Assembly: GCF_019970045.1 (NCBI RefSeq)
Contig: NZ_JAHXYI010000013.1
Span: 27,429 to 91,428 of the forward strand
Length of the DNA stretch: 64,000 bases
Reading direction: 5' to 3'
From: Chryseobacterium sp. GVT01B
GTDB lineage: Bacteria; Bacteroidota; Bacteroidia; Flavobacteriales; Weeksellaceae
Part shown: in pieces, positions 8,275-17,432 of the stretch
Numbering within the stretch: position 1 is the first letter of the stretch
Layout: each line of letters opens with the position of its first letter
Notes under the pieces: model-generated
Seen by the model: the letters and a program-made list of their open reading frames with translations, nothing else
What the model was told of the DNA's origin: nothing
The model's database searches: none
Position numbers and translations under genes: made by a program

Positions 8275-10098
8275 ATGAATCAAGAAAAAATAAAAGATAG
8301 AATATTTCGCAGAGCTGCAAAACTCTGGGGATATAATGAACTGGGATCGGATTCTTCTTTTGATCCGATTGTAGGCCTCATGTTATCAGCAACGGCCTCG
8401 GAACTTGAAAGGCTAGGGTTTGAATTGGAAAGCTCAAAAGCCCGTATTACGGAACGTGTCCTTGAAGTGTTGTTTCCAGAAGAGATTTCCGGCGTTGTCC
8501 CTGCAAGATCTCTGCTCCAGGTGTTTCCTATTGAAAATGGATCTAAAATATCGTTATATGATCATTTTAAAATGGATAAAAAAGGGGCACAGGGGGCTAA
8601 CCGTCATGAGACGGCAGATAAGGATATTTATTTCTGTCCTACAATAGAAACCACTCTGACTACGGCAAGAGTCAAGTATATTGCTCATGGTAAGGTTATA
8701 AAGCAGATTACGAATCCTTTTTCCGGGAGTGTATTACAGAAAAGTGAGAGACATATTCCGGCAGGTGAAATGTGGATTGGCATCCTTACCCGCGATAAGG
8801 AACCTCTGGAAGATCTTATGTTTTATATTGATATAGGCAGTCAATATAAAAAAGAATTATTTTCCCATTACATTAAACAAGTCAAGGTATATTCCGGTGA
8901 TCAGGAATTTGAGCTTACCAGGGGATATAATGCAGGCCATCGAGCAGTTGATTTTGAAGAGATTCTTGTTAAGAATTCTCTGGAGCTTGAGCATATATAT
9001 CAAGATGTGAATGCATATTATCATTCCCGTTTTTTTACATTAAAGCAAAAAATAAAGCCTACAGCAAACAACCGGAATGAAGAGCTTTTTACCCGATACT
9101 TTCCTAATTGCAGTCTTTCCGAGGAAGATGATCTCGTTTGGCTTAGACTTAAGTTTCCGGAAGCTGTTGATGATGAAGTACTTCAAAATATCAGTATTAT
9201 TCTTAATTGTGTTCCTGTTATTAACATATATAATATTAAGACTTACAGAAGGGCATTAGGGAGACTTGATATTCTTCCGATTCAATCTGAAGATCATTTT
9301 TTAGCTTTGGATTATGTCTCAGATGACACAGGGCGAAGATTTGATGTAAAAAACTATTCTTCAGAAGGGGATGGTGTTTCATCTGTTCTTAGAAAAGGAG
9401 GAGTATCCAGGTTTGACTGTCGTAATGCCTCGGAGCTACTTCAATATCTTTTAGAAGTAATCAAAGATGAGACTGCTGCATTTTCAGCAATCGGAGGTGA
9501 TTCAGCAAGAGAGATGCTTGTGCAGATCAGTCAGAATATAGCGGCTTTACATCAGCTTGCTCAGGAAAAGAATTTTTCATACATCAATAACCCGTATCTG
9601 ATCATAACAGGCAATACTTTAAAGTCTGAAGCTTCATATAATATTTCATATTGGAATACCCAAGCGGAAGAGGCTAATCACATCAGGCCGGGAACTTTGT
9701 TTGTTGCAGATCAACCCGGAACTCTGATGTGTGAAAGACATTCAATTATGATTACTACCTCATTGGGTGGAAGAAAGGGCCTCTCACCTCAAGATAAGAT
9801 TTTAGAATTCAGAACAGCATTGCTAAGTAGAGGGAGAATGGTAACTCCAGCAGATATTAAAGAATCTGCCATGAGACATTTTAAGAATACCATAACAGAT
9901 GTTAAAATAGAGAAAGGAACCAAAAAAGAAGTTGCTTTAAAAGAAGGTTTTAGCAGAACAATTGATGTTCATCTTTTTAGAAATCACATCCTTAAAGAGA
10001 TTCATGAAGATGAATGGAAATACTTATGTGACAGTTTTCTACTCACACTCGAAAACAACTCTGTTCACATGCTTCCTTACAGGGTCTTTGAACATTAA
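8275..10098 (+). CDS. tssF: T6SS baseplate protein TssF
   Basis: 607 residues, cytoplasmic baseplate wedge protein that forms a complex with TssG. The N-terminus carries the family pattern of a short helix, then DPIVGLMLSATASELERLG and ERVLEVLFPEEISGVVPARSLLQ, corresponding to the TssF block that ends in PA(x)S. The C-terminus has LLSRGRMVTPADIKESAM, also family-like. It follows tssE by 5 nt and precedes tssB by 82 nt, a gap in which an internal promoter for the highly expressed sheath genes could lie. Confidence 0.9.
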   Translation: MNQEKIKDRIFRRAAKLWGYNELGSDSSFDPIVGLMLSATASELERLGFELESSKARITERVLEVLFPEEISGVVPARSLLQVFPIENGSKISLYDHFKMDKKGAQGANRHETADKDIYFCPTIETTLTTARVKYIAHGKVIKQITNPFSGSVLQKSERHIPAGEMWIGILTRDKEPLEDLMFYIDIGSQYKKELFSHYIKQVKVYSGDQEFELTRGYNAGHRAVDFEEILVKNSLELEHIYQDVNAYYHSRFFTLKQKIKPTANNRNEELFTRYFPNCSLSEEDDLVWLRLKFPEAVDDEVLQNISIILNCVPVINIYNIKTYRRALGRLDILPIQSEDHFLALDYVSDDTGRRFDVKNYSSEGDGVSSVLRKGGVSRFDCRNASELLQYLLEVIKDETAAFSAIGGDSAREMLVQISQNIAALHQLAQEKNFSYINNPYLIITGNTLKSEASYNISYWNTQAEEANHIRPGTLFVADQPGTLMCERHSIMITTSLGGRKGLSPQDKILEFRTALLSRGRMVTPADIKESAMRHFKNTITDVKIEKGTKKEVALKEGFSRTIDVHLFRNHILKEIHEDEWKYLCDSFLLTLENNSVHMLPYRVFEH

Positions 10099-10180
10099 GG
10101 ATATTGTTAATGAAGGGCAGATCAAGATTTAATCGTGACTGTATAAAGATTATAAATATAATAATTAAAAAATACATACT

Positions 10181-10630
10181 ATGTTACTAAACAAAGGAAT
10201 TGGAGGGAACGAAGTTCCACCAGAAGTAAGTGAATCCATTTTCGAAATTCCTCAGAACAGGACGTTATTGGCTCAGAAACTAACAGCTCATGATCCTGTT
10301 AAACCTGAATTGGTTGAAGGGTTAGATACTGTAGAAAAAGTCTTTGAACATTTTAAACCAGAAATTAAAGTTGATTTTGTAGATGAGAATGGCGCTTCTA
10401 AAATAGAATCGCTCAAATTTAATAATCTTGGAGATTTCGGAATAAAAGGGATTACCAAGCAAAGTGATTTCTTATCAGGACTAGAAACTGAAAAAAATCA
10501 ATACCAACAGATTATCAGGCAACTGAAAACCAATAAAATATTAAAAGCAGCCATAGAAGATCCTGATGCCCGAAAAGCTTTATACAGCACTTTGCAATCG
10601 TTGATTCTGGAATTGGAAAATAATAAATAA
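10181..10630 (+). CDS. tssB: T6SS contractile sheath small subunit TssB (VipA)
   Basis: 149 residues. TssB pairs with TssC to build the contractile sheath. The sequence shows the late-domain block VEKVFEHFKPEIKVDF and the helical KFNNLGDFGIKGITKQSDFL typical of TssB, then a C-terminal helix pair ending DARKALYSTLQSLILELE. It begins with MLLNKGIGGNEVPPEVSESIF, a start used in Bacteroidota homologues. tssC follows 11 nt later. Confidence 0.92.
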   Translation: MLLNKGIGGNEVPPEVSESIFEIPQNRTLLAQKLTAHDPVKPELVEGLDTVEKVFEHFKPEIKVDFVDENGASKIESLKFNNLGDFGIKGITKQSDFLSGLETEKNQYQQIIRQLKTNKILKAAIEDPDARKALYSTLQSLILELENNK

Positions 10631-10641
10631 AAATAGGTGTT

Positions 10642-12000
10642 ATGGACAAGCAACAACAAATGCAACAACATACCGGTCAGGAAAGATTTAAAGAGCAATA
10701 TATTGTATCAGATAATCTGGCAGCCTTAGCCCGCTATGGAGGTTTTGACCTACTGGAAATCTCCATTGACGGAGTACAGAATATTAATCCAGACAGAAAA
10801 GCCAGAAAAAGAATTTTTTTAACCGAGCCAGGTAAAGAAAAAGAAAGGGAGACTTTGAAAAAAACTCTGAAACTATGGGAAAGTTTACTTGCTAACAGCG
10901 AATCTTTATCCGATATGGTTACAGATTGTGAAGAAAGAAAAAAAATTGCGGAACAGCTGTTGGTAAATAATTTGTCAAAAGCTATTGATGATACTAGAGA
11001 AATAGAGGCTAATTACAGGACTGTTGCCTTATTCTACAAAAATACGGAATCGGCTAAGGTAAAAAATATTACCATTGTCAATGCAACACTTGAACAATTA
11101 AAAGATCTGGATAATACACGTTTTATCGACACTATACATACTGAGCTTACTGATAACTATGATCGTCTTGATCTTAAAAATAATTATGGGATTTTAGTTA
11201 TTCCAGGGTATCTGGGATCTAACAAAGTAATAGAGAAATGGGCAAAACTGGTATATGAAAACAAAGTAATGCTTGTTACTGATTTTGAACACCTTGATGA
11301 GCCTGATGATGTAATGGAAATGTTTGATCAGGCTTATCTTACGGGAGGAGATGTATTCAGATCAAATGTTCTGATGACCTGCAATTGGCTTGTTGGAAGA
11401 GGAAGATTTGAAGAAATTGAGGAGCGTGAAAATATGTATATACCGCCTTCTACTGCATTAGCAGGGAAGATCTATAAAACACTGATGTCACAGGTTACAG
11501 CGGGGAAAAAATTCGGAGGAATTAATGAAGTGGAGGGAGTAAAATTTGATCTTAAGAAAAGTGAAATTGCTAATCTTGAGAATCTTGGTCTTATTCCTAT
11601 GGTCAATGAATATGGAAAGGTAATGGCCTTTTCAGGAAAGACTTTGTTTAATGGAGATAATTTAGGGCTACAAACGTATTCTGTAGTACGGGTTTTTGAT
11701 TATGTTACTAAAGTTTTGATGGATTTTTTGAACAGAAGAGCCTTCGAAAATTTTACAGCGGTGACCCGTAAAGAGATAATGAATCAGATTGTAGGTTTTC
11801 TGGACAGCATTGCCGGGCCTGGAAAATTAATAGAAAATTTTGAAATCAAGAGATTTGAACAGGATCCGGTTCAAAAGGACAGAATTCATCTTGATATTCA
11901 TATGAAGCCCTATTTCCCTGCTAAAAACTTTTTGATCAAGATGGATGGGCACAAAGGTGACCAGGGTAACGAATGGGATACCGAATATAAACAAAATTAA
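10642..12000 (+). CDS. tssC: T6SS contractile sheath large subunit TssC (VipB)
   Basis: 452 residues, forming with TssB the contractile sheath around the Hcp tube. Characteristic parts are YGILVIPGYLGSNKVIEKWAK, VMLVTDFEHLDEPDDV, the glycine-rich middle and the C-terminal VQKDRIHLDIHMKPYFPAKNF, which matches the sheath-handshake end of TssC. No frame problem is seen. After it comes a 311-bp untranslated stretch before the first hcp gene, so tube genes are probably controlled separately. Confidence 0.92.
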   Translation: MDKQQQMQQHTGQERFKEQYIVSDNLAALARYGGFDLLEISIDGVQNINPDRKARKRIFLTEPGKEKERETLKKTLKLWESLLANSESLSDMVTDCEERKKIAEQLLVNNLSKAIDDTREIEANYRTVALFYKNTESAKVKNITIVNATLEQLKDLDNTRFIDTIHTELTDNYDRLDLKNNYGILVIPGYLGSNKVIEKWAKLVYENKVMLVTDFEHLDEPDDVMEMFDQAYLTGGDVFRSNVLMTCNWLVGRGRFEEIEERENMYIPPSTALAGKIYKTLMSQVTAGKKFGGINEVEGVKFDLKKSEIANLENLGLIPMVNEYGKVMAFSGKTLFNGDNLGLQTYSVVRVFDYVTKVLMDFLNRRAFENFTAVTRKEIMNQIVGFLDSIAGPGKLIENFEIKRFEQDPVQKDRIHLDIHMKPYFPAKNFLIKMDGHKGDQGNEWDTEYKQN

Positions 12001-12311
12001 GAGGACATTTTTCTATTGTTGAATCCTTCCGGAACTTGTCTTGTAGGATGATATGTAATCATTATGAGCTTTTCGCCTCATGATTATAAAGTAATGATTT
12101 TTCAGAGTTTCTATCCGAAGATTATTTATTAAACTGATTGATACAAAACACCAAATGTAATTTGGATCTCAAATAAAAATTACAAACTGCCTGAACTTGC
12201 TTTAACAACAAATATCTTTAAGGTTCCCGGCCTTCAAAGCTATTGCAAAAGGAGCTTGTTTAGGAAAGTATTGTATTTCAAATATTTATTAACCATTAAA
12301 TTTTTAACATT
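12001..12311 (+). promoter_or_regulatory. Long leader/intergenic region before hcp
   Basis: 311 bp without a convincing ORF between tssC and the first hcp. It contains a short stem ATGAG/CTCAT near 12065-12085 with no T-run, and a weak -7 candidate TATCTTTA at 12213-12220. It probably carries a separate hcp promoter and a roughly 90-nt leader, consistent with the high tube-protein demand; this is inference from spacing. Confidence 0.4.
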
Positions 12312-12698
12312 ATGTCATTTAAAGCTAAGTTAAAAGTAGCTGGTAAAGAGTATAACATACTTAAGGTAAGCTACGGATTATTTCAGGAAACTGATGCAAC
12401 GGGAAGACCTTCCACTATTACAAGAGGAGGAAAAATTGATATTGTAATAGAAGGAACGGGTGCTACAGATCTTTTCGAATGGATGACCAATTCTTTTGAA
12501 AGAAAGGATGGAAGTATTGTATTTGCAAAGCGGGACAGCGATGCAACTCTCAAAGAATTGAAATTCACAGAGGGATATCTGGTAAAGCACAATGAAGATT
12601 TTGATTCTAGGGGAGATAATCCGTTGACTGAAGCATTTACGATTTCATCCAGAAAAATCGAAATGGGAACGGGGGCCTATGAAAATGAATGGGTATAA
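12312..12698 (+). CDS. tssD: T6SS tube protein TssD (Hcp), copy 1
   Basis: 128 residues, the hexameric ring protein that stacks into the T6SS inner tube and is exported. The N-terminus MSFKAKLKVAGKEYNIL and the pattern GRPSTITRGGKIDIVIEGT are typical of Bacteroidota Hcp (TssD), ending with GAYENEWV. It is followed by an unusually strong 17-bp hairpin and then by a second hcp 86 bp downstream. The two proteins share the same length and framework but have diverged considerably, so they may form alternative or mixed tubes. Confidence 0.92.
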   Translation: MSFKAKLKVAGKEYNILKVSYGLFQETDATGRPSTITRGGKIDIVIEGTGATDLFEWMTNSFERKDGSIVFAKRDSDATLKELKFTEGYLVKHNEDFDSRGDNPLTEAFTISSRKIEMGTGAYENEWV

Positions 12699-12704
12699 AC
12701 CCTG

Positions 12705-12743
12705 AAGATAAGCAGTAGTAATATGTTTACTGCTGCTTATCTT
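12705..12743 (+). terminator. 17-bp stem-loop between the two hcp genes
   Basis: Arms 12705-12721 and 12727-12743 pair over 17 bp with one G.U pair (AAGATAAGCAG against CTGCTTATCTT at the base). There is no T-run after it, so it may stabilise the upstream hcp mRNA or set relative expression rather than terminate fully. Confidence 0.65.
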
Positions 12744-12784
12744 ATTACTATACATTTATTATTTTAATCATAAGCTAATCTATT

Positions 12785-13171
12785 ATGTCATTTTTATCCA
12801 AATTAGAATTAGATGGTATTACTTATAACATTCTTGAATGTCAATATGGTTTTACCCAAGCAACAGATAATACGGGGAAACCCCAAGGTATACCACAGGG
12901 TGGAGAGATTATTATTAAGATTGAGAGTACAGGAAATTCTGAACTATTGAGCTGGATGTTGGATCATGATCAGACGAAAAACGGTAAAATTATTTATTAT
13001 CGTCGCGATGCTATCAGTAAACTTCAGGAATTGGTTTTTGAAAAAGCTTACTGCATCGGATTTCAAGAAAAATTTGATGCGAACAGTAGCCAGCCTTTAC
13101 AAATTGAGATGCGCATGATTGCTAGGAAATTCGATCTGAATAATGCAGTCCATGAGAAAATGTGGAAATAA
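12785..13171 (+). CDS. tssD: T6SS tube protein TssD (Hcp), copy 2
   Basis: 128 residues, paralogue of the preceding Hcp: MSFLSKLELDGITYNIL and GKPQGIPQGGEIIIKIEST match the corresponding parts of copy 1, and the protein ends HEKMWK in place of YENEWV. Identity is clearly below that expected for a recent duplication. The pair is followed by vgrG, 52 bp downstream, so this copy may be the one matched to that spike and its cargo; that pairing is inference. Confidence 0.9.
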   Translation: MSFLSKLELDGITYNILECQYGFTQATDNTGKPQGIPQGGEIIIKIESTGNSELLSWMLDHDQTKNGKIIYYRRDAISKLQELVFEKAYCIGFQEKFDANSSQPLQIEMRMIARKFDLNNAVHEKMWK

Positions 13172-13223
13172 CGAGTATGTTGAGTATATGTAGTATTAAG
13201 TAAATTTTCAATACAATTTTGTC

Positions 13224-15293
13224 ATGTCTAAAAATATATACAGCCCTGTATCATCTGATAACTCATCAAATGTATCAGATGAAACCTTATCAGCAAAGAA
13301 TTCTTCCTTCCAGTTGTTGAATTCTGTCATGAAAGCAAAAGAAAGTCCTTTAGTATATTGTACATTAATGCTTAATGGAAAGCCTTTTCTTGATAAATCA
13401 AGTTTTTCTTTGGAACTGAATCAGGTTACTAATGATCATGATTGTTTTAACATCATTGTTCCTGATGATGCACTTGATAGTTTTGATGGTTATGTTATGG
13501 AAAACTCTAAAAATATCCTTGGGAAAAGCATCACTATTTATTTTCATCGTTTTGGAAATGTAAGGCAGTCTTTTAATGGCATTATTACCAATATTAAAAA
13601 TAGAAAAGAAAATGGGTACGGTACATTGATAATAACTGGTAGTGCACCAACAATGCTTCTGGAAAACGGTAAAGCTTGTCATAGTTTTGAGAATAGAAAA
13701 CTTGATGAGATTATCAAAGAAATAACAGAGGAACATTCAGATATCAAAATAGTTATTGAAAATCTGAACACTAAATATACCTTGCCTTATACGGTACAAT
13801 ATAAGGAATCAGATTATCAATTTATCAGAAGACTTGCCCTACGATATGGAGAATATTTTTATTATAATGGGCAAGAATTAATATTCGGTAACAAAGTACA
13901 GGCCACTGTAATTCTTGAAGAAAATATTGATCTTATTGAAGTTGAATTTGAGCTAAATATCAAGCCTCAAAAGTTTGAATACACTGTGTACGATTCAAGA
14001 AAGGGGGACAATATGAAAGCAAAATCTTCTTCCATTCGTTCACAATATAAAGAAAATTACTTTCAGGCAATTGCTATTAATGCTTCTAAGGAAGTATATA
14101 AAAAGGAACAGCAAATGTTGTTCAATTATAGTGGTATTGGAAATGTCACTGAGAAAGAGCTTAAGGAGGCTGTAACGAAAGAGAAAGAAACCCGAGAGAA
14201 TTTGGTTTGGGTAAAAGGAAAAAGTAAAGACCCCGCGGTAAAGATAGGTGGAAGGGTCCAGTTAATTGATATTAATGGAAAGGCAATGGAAACTTACCGG
14301 ATTACTGAAATTACTCATTATCATGATGGAAATATTTATTATAATGAATTTTGTGGATCTCCGGATCTGTATATTGCTCCTTATCAGGATGGTGAGGCTG
14401 TTCCCGTTGGAGAACAACAATCAGCCAGGGTTGTAGATAATAATGATCCTTTGGGAATGGGAAGAGTAAGGGTTCAGTTTCCTTGGCAGGAGAGCAAAGG
14501 AACCACTTCTCCATGGCTTCGTTTGTTGCAGCCTCATGGAGGTGATGGAAAGGGTTTTTATTTTGTACCGGAAAAAGGAGAAGAAATTTCTGTAGGATTT
14601 GAGAGTAACAATGCTGAAAAACCTTACGTTATGGGAAGCCATTATAATGGGGCAGAAAAAAGCGGGTATCAGACGGAAAATAATACAAAAAAAGTGATTC
14701 AAACCCGGAGCGGAAATCGTATTGAGATGGATGATGAAGCGGGGAGTATCACCATAAGAGACGCCAGTAACAATACTATTGTTATGGATGGCAAAGGCAA
14801 TATAGAAATAAATGCACCTAAAACGATTCATCTTACGGCAGGAGCGGAAATTAAAATGGTGGCCGGAGCTAAAATATCAGTTGCGACTGTTAATATGGAG
14901 CAGGCGATAGCCAATAAACTGGAAACAACTGCTGTTCAGATCAGTTCTAAAGCTATAGCAAAAATCGAACAGTCAGCCTTGGAAATTATGACAAGTGGTG
15001 AAAAGAAACTTGATCTAAAAACTAAAGAACTTACACTGAAAGCTGAAGAGAAATTAATGATGCATTCAGATAAGGAGGCTATTGTCAATGGCAAATCCAC
15101 AGTGGGTATAAAAGGTGGTAAAATCAATATGGATAATAAACCTAAAGGACCAGAAAAAACTAAACAAGAAAAAGATTTGGACAAGGTAAAAGAGATTGGA
15201 TTGGACAAAATTATTCCCACGAGTGTTGATAAAGGAGTGGAATATGTGGACAAGTATAAAAAATTAACAACGGATTCTACGGTAAAAAAGTAG
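13224..15293 (+). CDS. vgrG: T6SS spike protein VgrG (TssI)
   Basis: 689 residues. The N-terminal two-thirds correspond to the phage gp27-like base (FNGIITNIKNRKENGYGTL, YTVQYKESDYQFIRRLALRYGEYFYYN). The gp5-like OB fold follows (ARVVDNNDPLGMGRVRVQF, GFYFVPEKGEEISVGFE, PYVMGSHYNG), then the beta-helical needle with repeats such as GNIEINAPKTIHLTAG. The C-terminal tail after the needle is short and lysine-rich, with no obvious effector domain, so cargo is probably carried via the PAAR-like protein or Hcp. It sits between hcp2 and a DUF4280 gene. Confidence 0.93.
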   Translation: MSKNIYSPVSSDNSSNVSDETLSAKNSSFQLLNSVMKAKESPLVYCTLMLNGKPFLDKSSFSLELNQVTNDHDCFNIIVPDDALDSFDGYVMENSKNILGKSITIYFHRFGNVRQSFNGIITNIKNRKENGYGTLIITGSAPTMLLENGKACHSFENRKLDEIIKEITEEHSDIKIVIENLNTKYTLPYTVQYKESDYQFIRRLALRYGEYFYYNGQELIFGNKVQATVILEENIDLIEVEFELNIKPQKFEYTVYDSRKGDNMKAKSSSIRSQYKENYFQAIAINASKEVYKKEQQMLFNYSGIGNVTEKELKEAVTKEKETRENLVWVKGKSKDPAVKIGGRVQLIDINGKAMETYRITEITHYHDGNIYYNEFCGSPDLYIAPYQDGEAVPVGEQQSARVVDNNDPLGMGRVRVQFPWQESKGTTSPWLRLLQPHGGDGKGFYFVPEKGEEISVGFESNNAEKPYVMGSHYNGAEKSGYQTENNTKKVIQTRSGNRIEMDDEAGSITIRDASNNTIVMDGKGNIEINAPKTIHLTAGAEIKMVAGAKISVATVNMEQAIANKLETTAVQISSKAIAKIEQSALEIMTSGEKKLDLKTKELTLKAEEKLMMHSDKEAIVNGKSTVGIKGGKINMDNKPKGPEKTKQEKDLDKVKEIGLDKIIPTSVDKGVEYVDKYKKLTTDSTVKK

Positions 15294-15376
15294 AATAAGT
15301 TTGTAATCGTACTATTGGATTTCTAAAAATTCATCAAAAGTACAAATCAATATATTAAAACTAAATTCCGAGAGAT

Positions 15377-15715
15377 ATGCCACAGATAATCACAGAAAAA
15401 GCTACTTTATCATGTGATAAAGGAGCAGCACCTTCATCTTTGAAGGTTACAAGTAATTGCTTTTACCATGCAGACTGTAAGCTAATTGCTACAGAAGAGG
15501 ATAAGCAGACCGAAATCAATATTGGTTCATTCGGGATGTGCTCCGTTACCAAAATAAAATGCATACCTGTTATTGCCAAGTGGGAGAATACAGCGAAGGA
15601 TTCATGTATTAATAATCACAAAATTCTTACAGATAAAAGCACATGTCATTGTGGTACAGGTGGTAAAATTTCTGTTATGAATAAGGGGCATGGAGAAAAG
15701 CATGATGTTGAATAA
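15377..15715 (+). CDS. PAAR-like spike tip protein (DUF4280 type)
   Basis: 112 residues with six cysteines and several histidines (TLSCDKGA, FYHADCKLI, GMCSVTKIKC, STCHCGTGG). This resembles DUF4280 PAAR-like proteins that cap VgrG and can carry effectors. The stop is close to the end of the cysteine-rich fold, so no effector domain is fused here. It closes the T6SS gene run. No immunity-like gene follows, so the dedicated effector of this spike is not obvious in the window. Confidence 0.78.
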   Translation: MPQIITEKATLSCDKGAAPSSLKVTSNCFYHADCKLIATEEDKQTEINIGSFGMCSVTKIKCIPVIAKWENTAKDSCINNHKILTDKSTCHCGTGGKISVMNKGHGEKHDVE

Positions 15716-15800
15716 ATGAATACGTTTCTTTTATTTAGAAAATAAAAGACTTGTCATGACTTTTTCCCTTTTATAATGATCAGCTGCTTCTTAGTCTGAT

Positions 15801-15878
15801 TAGTTGAAAAATTACATTTTTTTAGTGATAATACGACCTTGATTCAACAGAATTTTAAAAATGAACTGTTTACATTTG
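15801..15878 (+). promoter_or_regulatory. Tandem-dyad promoter, copy 1
   Basis: Dyad 1 TAGTTGAAAAATTACA at 15801-15816, 6-bp spacer, dyad 2 beginning TAGTGATAATACGA at 15823, -7 box TACATTTG at 15871-15878, offset 70. Downstream are a 140-nt unit ending in a hairpin and then the Crp/Fnr gene at 16150. Confidence 0.8.
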
Positions 15879-15883
15879 TTGTG

Positions 15884-16025
15884 TTAATAATCTAATTATT
15901 AATTCTTTATTGCAGTATTATGGTATCTGATACAATGATTCTCATTCTGTATGTTCCTCCAGATACGCGGCATCCCCGAAAATACTGAAATAAGAAAGAG
16001 ATCTGCTTTATCAGCAGATCCCCTT
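15884..16025 (+). ncRNA. Short transcript of dyad promoter 1
   Basis: About 140 nt between the predicted start and a hairpin (GATCTGC at 16000-16006 with GCAGATC at 16014-16020). A small GTATC/GATAC stem lies inside. The longest reading frame from an ATG is 17 codons. The hairpin tail is C/T rather than a T-run, so the transcript may instead read through as the leader of the Crp/Fnr gene. Confidence 0.4.
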
Positions 16026-16083
16026 TGCCTGTTTAATAGTACATGTTTTCCAAGCATATACTTTATTTTACTGGCTTTCTTTC

Positions 16084-16101
16084 AGTATCAAAGCTGATAC
16101 T
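16084..16101 (+). promoter_or_regulatory. Stem-loop upstream of Crp/Fnr gene
   Basis: AGTATCA (16084-16090) pairs perfectly with TGATACT (16095-16101) over a 4-nt loop, 50 bp before the start codon at 16150. It could be an operator or a leader hairpin. Confidence 0.4.
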
Positions 16102-16149
16102 AAAACTATAACCTAAGTAATTTTATTCAACTTTTTTAAAAGGAGTAGT

Positions 16150-16743
16150 ATGATAATAGACGAAGATTTGCTTTTAGCAAAGGGTGAAATTAGGTATTAT
16201 AAACCGAATGAATTGATTTTTTGTGAAGATGAATTTCCTTTTTATTACTATCAAATAATAAATGGCAAAGTAAAGCTCAATAGCTATAAAGAAGAAGGAA
16301 AAGAGTTTATTCATAATATTTTTTCAGACGGACAGAGTTTTGGGGAATATACACTTTTTGCTGAAAAGCCCTATCCGATGAATGCAGAGACGGTAACTCA
16401 AAGTTGTATTGTAAGGCTTCCCAAACAGGCATTTTTGGAATTAGTTGGACAAAGCACAGAGTTGTTATCGGTTATTGTAAAGAACCTTTCTCATGGAATG
16501 TATGACGAGTGCATCATTAAGAAGTATCTTACTTCACTAAGTCCTGCAGTTAAAATCAGAGGATTACTGGATTATTTAAAAAGTTTCCAGAAAAAAAAGT
16601 TTCTGTATTCTTTCAAGATACCGTTAACCAGAAATCAGATGGCTTGCTTAACAGGACTTTGTGAGGAAACAGTCATCAGAACATTAAAAAAAATGGAAAA
16701 GGATAAAATTGTTACTATCAGGAACGGAAAAATCTTTTACTAA
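16150..16743 (+). CDS. Crp/Fnr family transcriptional regulator, paralogue 1
   Basis: 197 residues. The N-terminal cyclic-nucleotide-binding-type beta-roll (about residues 18-115) includes GKVKLNSYKEEGKEFIHNIFSDGQSFGEYTLF; the loop reads FGEYTLFAEKPYPMNA, without the Arg-Ser pair of the E. coli Crp cAMP pocket, so cAMP binding is doubtful. The C-terminal winged helix contains PLTRNQMACLTGLCEETVIRTLKKM, whose recognition helix resembles that of Crp (ETVxR). No FNR cysteine cluster is seen. A close paralogue lies at 55220. It is preceded by dyad promoter 1, so it may control or belong to the dyad regulon, which would make it autoregulated. Confidence 0.9.
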   Translation: MIIDEDLLLAKGEIRYYKPNELIFCEDEFPFYYYQIINGKVKLNSYKEEGKEFIHNIFSDGQSFGEYTLFAEKPYPMNAETVTQSCIVRLPKQAFLELVGQSTELLSVIVKNLSHGMYDECIIKKYLTSLSPAVKIRGLLDYLKSFQKKKFLYSFKIPLTRNQMACLTGLCEETVIRTLKKMEKDKIVTIRNGKIFY

Positions 16744-16859
16744 ACCATTTGATTGTGGATGTAGAGGTTGTTTCTTCTGAAATTTTTTTCAAAATTTTTA
16801 TTTTCAACGGTCTTATCTGCATTATGGCTTATTGATATTCATAAAATATATATTTTAAC

Positions 16860-17282
16860 ATGTCCAGACTGATCAGTATTAGATTTTACAGACAAATGAA
16901 CAATGCGAAAAAAGATAAGCTGTTGTTGGAAAAAAACGGAATTAATGGTTTTATAGCCAGTGAAAACTTCGCTAATGCTGATTCTATGCTTTTACAGGCA
17001 GTTGGTGGAATACAACTTCAGGTTTTTGATGTTGACATTGAGGATGCTATAAATATTCTAAAGAGCGATCGTACTCATGATGAGCTAGCGTATGCAGGCG
17101 ATGCAAATATAAAGACTGAAGTGTCAAATCCGTCGTGTAACCGATGTGGTTCTCATCATATATTCCAGATTGAAAAGCTAGGTGGTATTTTCGGTATGAG
17201 CCGGCGAATCCTTGGATTTCCGATTGAAATTTCAAAAACGGATTATTACTGTTACTATTGCGATGGTGAGTTTATCTGCTGA
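16860..17282 (+). CDS. DUF2007-like protein with C-terminal zinc ribbon
   Basis: 140 residues. The first 75 residues fit the DUF2007 (putative signal-transducing protein) pattern: ISIRFYRQMNNAKKDKLLLEKNGI followed by GGIQLQVFDVDIEDAINIL. The C-terminus has two CxxC knuckles (CNRCGSHH and CYYCDGEF), forming a probable zinc ribbon. Cytoplasmic, with no signal peptide. It starts 117 bp after the Crp/Fnr gene with no clear terminator between, so they may be cotranscribed. A 23-bp perfect inverted repeat follows it. Confidence 0.75.
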   Translation: MSRLISIRFYRQMNNAKKDKLLLEKNGINGFIASENFANADSMLLQAVGGIQLQVFDVDIEDAINILKSDRTHDELAYAGDANIKTEVSNPSCNRCGSHHIFQIEKLGGIFGMSRRILGFPIEISKTDYYCYYCDGEFIC

Positions 17283-17370
17283 TACTCTTTAGAAAAGTAG
17301 CTGAAGATCATTGAAATCAGGATGACAATAAGATTCAAGAAAAGATATGAGTCTTATACTATTATTATTT

Positions 17371-17422
17371 GTAATGGCGTAATGAAACTAAAACAGTGTT
17401 TTAGTTTCATTACGCCATTACA
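17371..17422. repeat. 23-bp perfect inverted repeat
   Basis: Arms 17371-17393 (beginning TGTAATGGCG) and 17400-17422 are exact reverse complements around a 6-nt loop. It lies between the DUF2007-like gene and dyad promoter 2. The stem is longer than a normal terminator; a weak T-run begins 6 nt after it. It could be a strong terminator or a small mobile or repeat element. Confidence 0.8.
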
Positions 17423-17432
17423 CTATGTTTTT

